Below the pieces are notes generated by a model, which did not search any database, had not been told where the DNA came from, and saw only the letters and a program-made list of their open reading frames with translations. 11,970 nt of DNA from Candidatus Desantisbacteria bacterium CG1_02_49_89 (GTDB lineage Bacteria; Desantisbacteria; UBA1551): assembly GCA_001871075.1 (NCBI GenBank), contig MNUP01000065.1, positions 1 to 11,970 of the forward strand, in the 5' to 3' direction. Each line of letters begins with the position of its first letter. Within the stretch, counting starts at the first letter, position 1. The position numbers and the translations under genes are program-made. Positions 11,856 to 11,970 of the stretch are shown here, piece by piece.

Positions 11856-11970
11856 TGGGTACTCTCGAAGGCAGAATCTGGAAGGTAGGTCGATTTCCGG
11901 AGCAAGAAGTAACCGTGTGTCTTATCCCCAACAAAAAGATTATTGTGTTAAAAGATGAGCAGAAAATCGG
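11855..11970 (+). CDS. Possible partial reading frame running off the right edge
   Basis: An open frame continues to the last base with a natural-looking translation (GRIWKVGRFPEQEVTVC, then LIPNKKIIVLKDEQKI). The beta-rich pattern vaguely resembles the C-terminal barrel of integrase-type transposases, and the insertion-sequence-like repeats to the left would fit a transposase remnant. No ATG or ribosome-binding site is found; the frame opens after the stop at 11786-11788 and crosses the palindrome. Identity is not established, and chance is possible over ~39 codons. Confidence 0.25.
   Translation, partial: MGTLEGRIWKVGRFPEQEVTVCLIPNKKIIVLKDEQKI

Overview
The window is dominated by a seven-gene, leftward (minus-strand) Bat/MoxR operon of the type that assembles a membrane-anchored von Willebrand A (VWA) complex: moxR (11421-10426), a DUF58 protein (10340-9462), a short BatD-like membrane protein (9343-8402), batA (8156-7164), a batB-batC fusion (7005-5284), batD (4987-3197) and batE (3030-2266). 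To its left is a small rightward cassette of a XRE-family repressor (1032-1418) overlapping an ImmA/IrrE-type metallopeptidase homologue (1411-2079). The outer edges (1-950 and 11440-11970) hold no complete gene; they carry repeats, a likely MITE, gene remnants and terminators.

No taxonomic marker is present. The MoxR-DUF58-BatA/B/C/D/E order, the Gram-negative-style secretory signals, the moderate GC of the genes next to AT-rich flanks, and the very repeat-rich spacers suggest an uncultivated Gram-negative lineage of the Omnitrophota/Elusimicrobiota/Desulfobacterota kind. That is a guess from style, not a demonstration.

Layout: 1-168 is a short element with 12-bp perfect terminal inverted repeats, followed by what looks like the 3' end of a lost gene (171-317). 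At 413-715 lies a second copy of the batE 3' end together with the terminator beyond it. The XRE/ImmA cassette follows, with a perfect-consensus promoter and an 11-bp-arm palindrome over the -10. The other copy of the repeat (2098-2404) forms the real end of batE. The cassette is therefore bracketed by a ~300-bp direct repeat, as expected from a single-crossover insertion or a decayed integrative element.

The most striking signal is in the spacers and signal peptides of the bat operon. Every junction carries one or more arrays of about four tandem, degenerate units of exactly 7 nt (sometimes 8 or 9), each array with its own consensus. Several abut the stop codon of the upstream gene. Three more heptamer arrays lie inside coding sequence and encode the hydrophobic part of the signal peptides of batD, batE and the BatD-like gene. 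Because 7 is not a multiple of 3, gain or loss of one unit there would shift the reading frame. I treat this short-array system as the main candidate for something undescribed; heptanucleotide short tandem repeats are known in some cyanobacteria, but I know of no description of use inside signal peptides.

Proposed working of the operon (family knowledge plus inference): MoxR (AAA+) acts as a chaperone or remodeller of the VWA proteins BatA and BatB in the inner membrane. DUF58 is a cytoplasmic VWA-like partner. BatC and BatE supply TPR scaffolds. BatD and the BatD-like protein carry periplasmic Ig-like domains.
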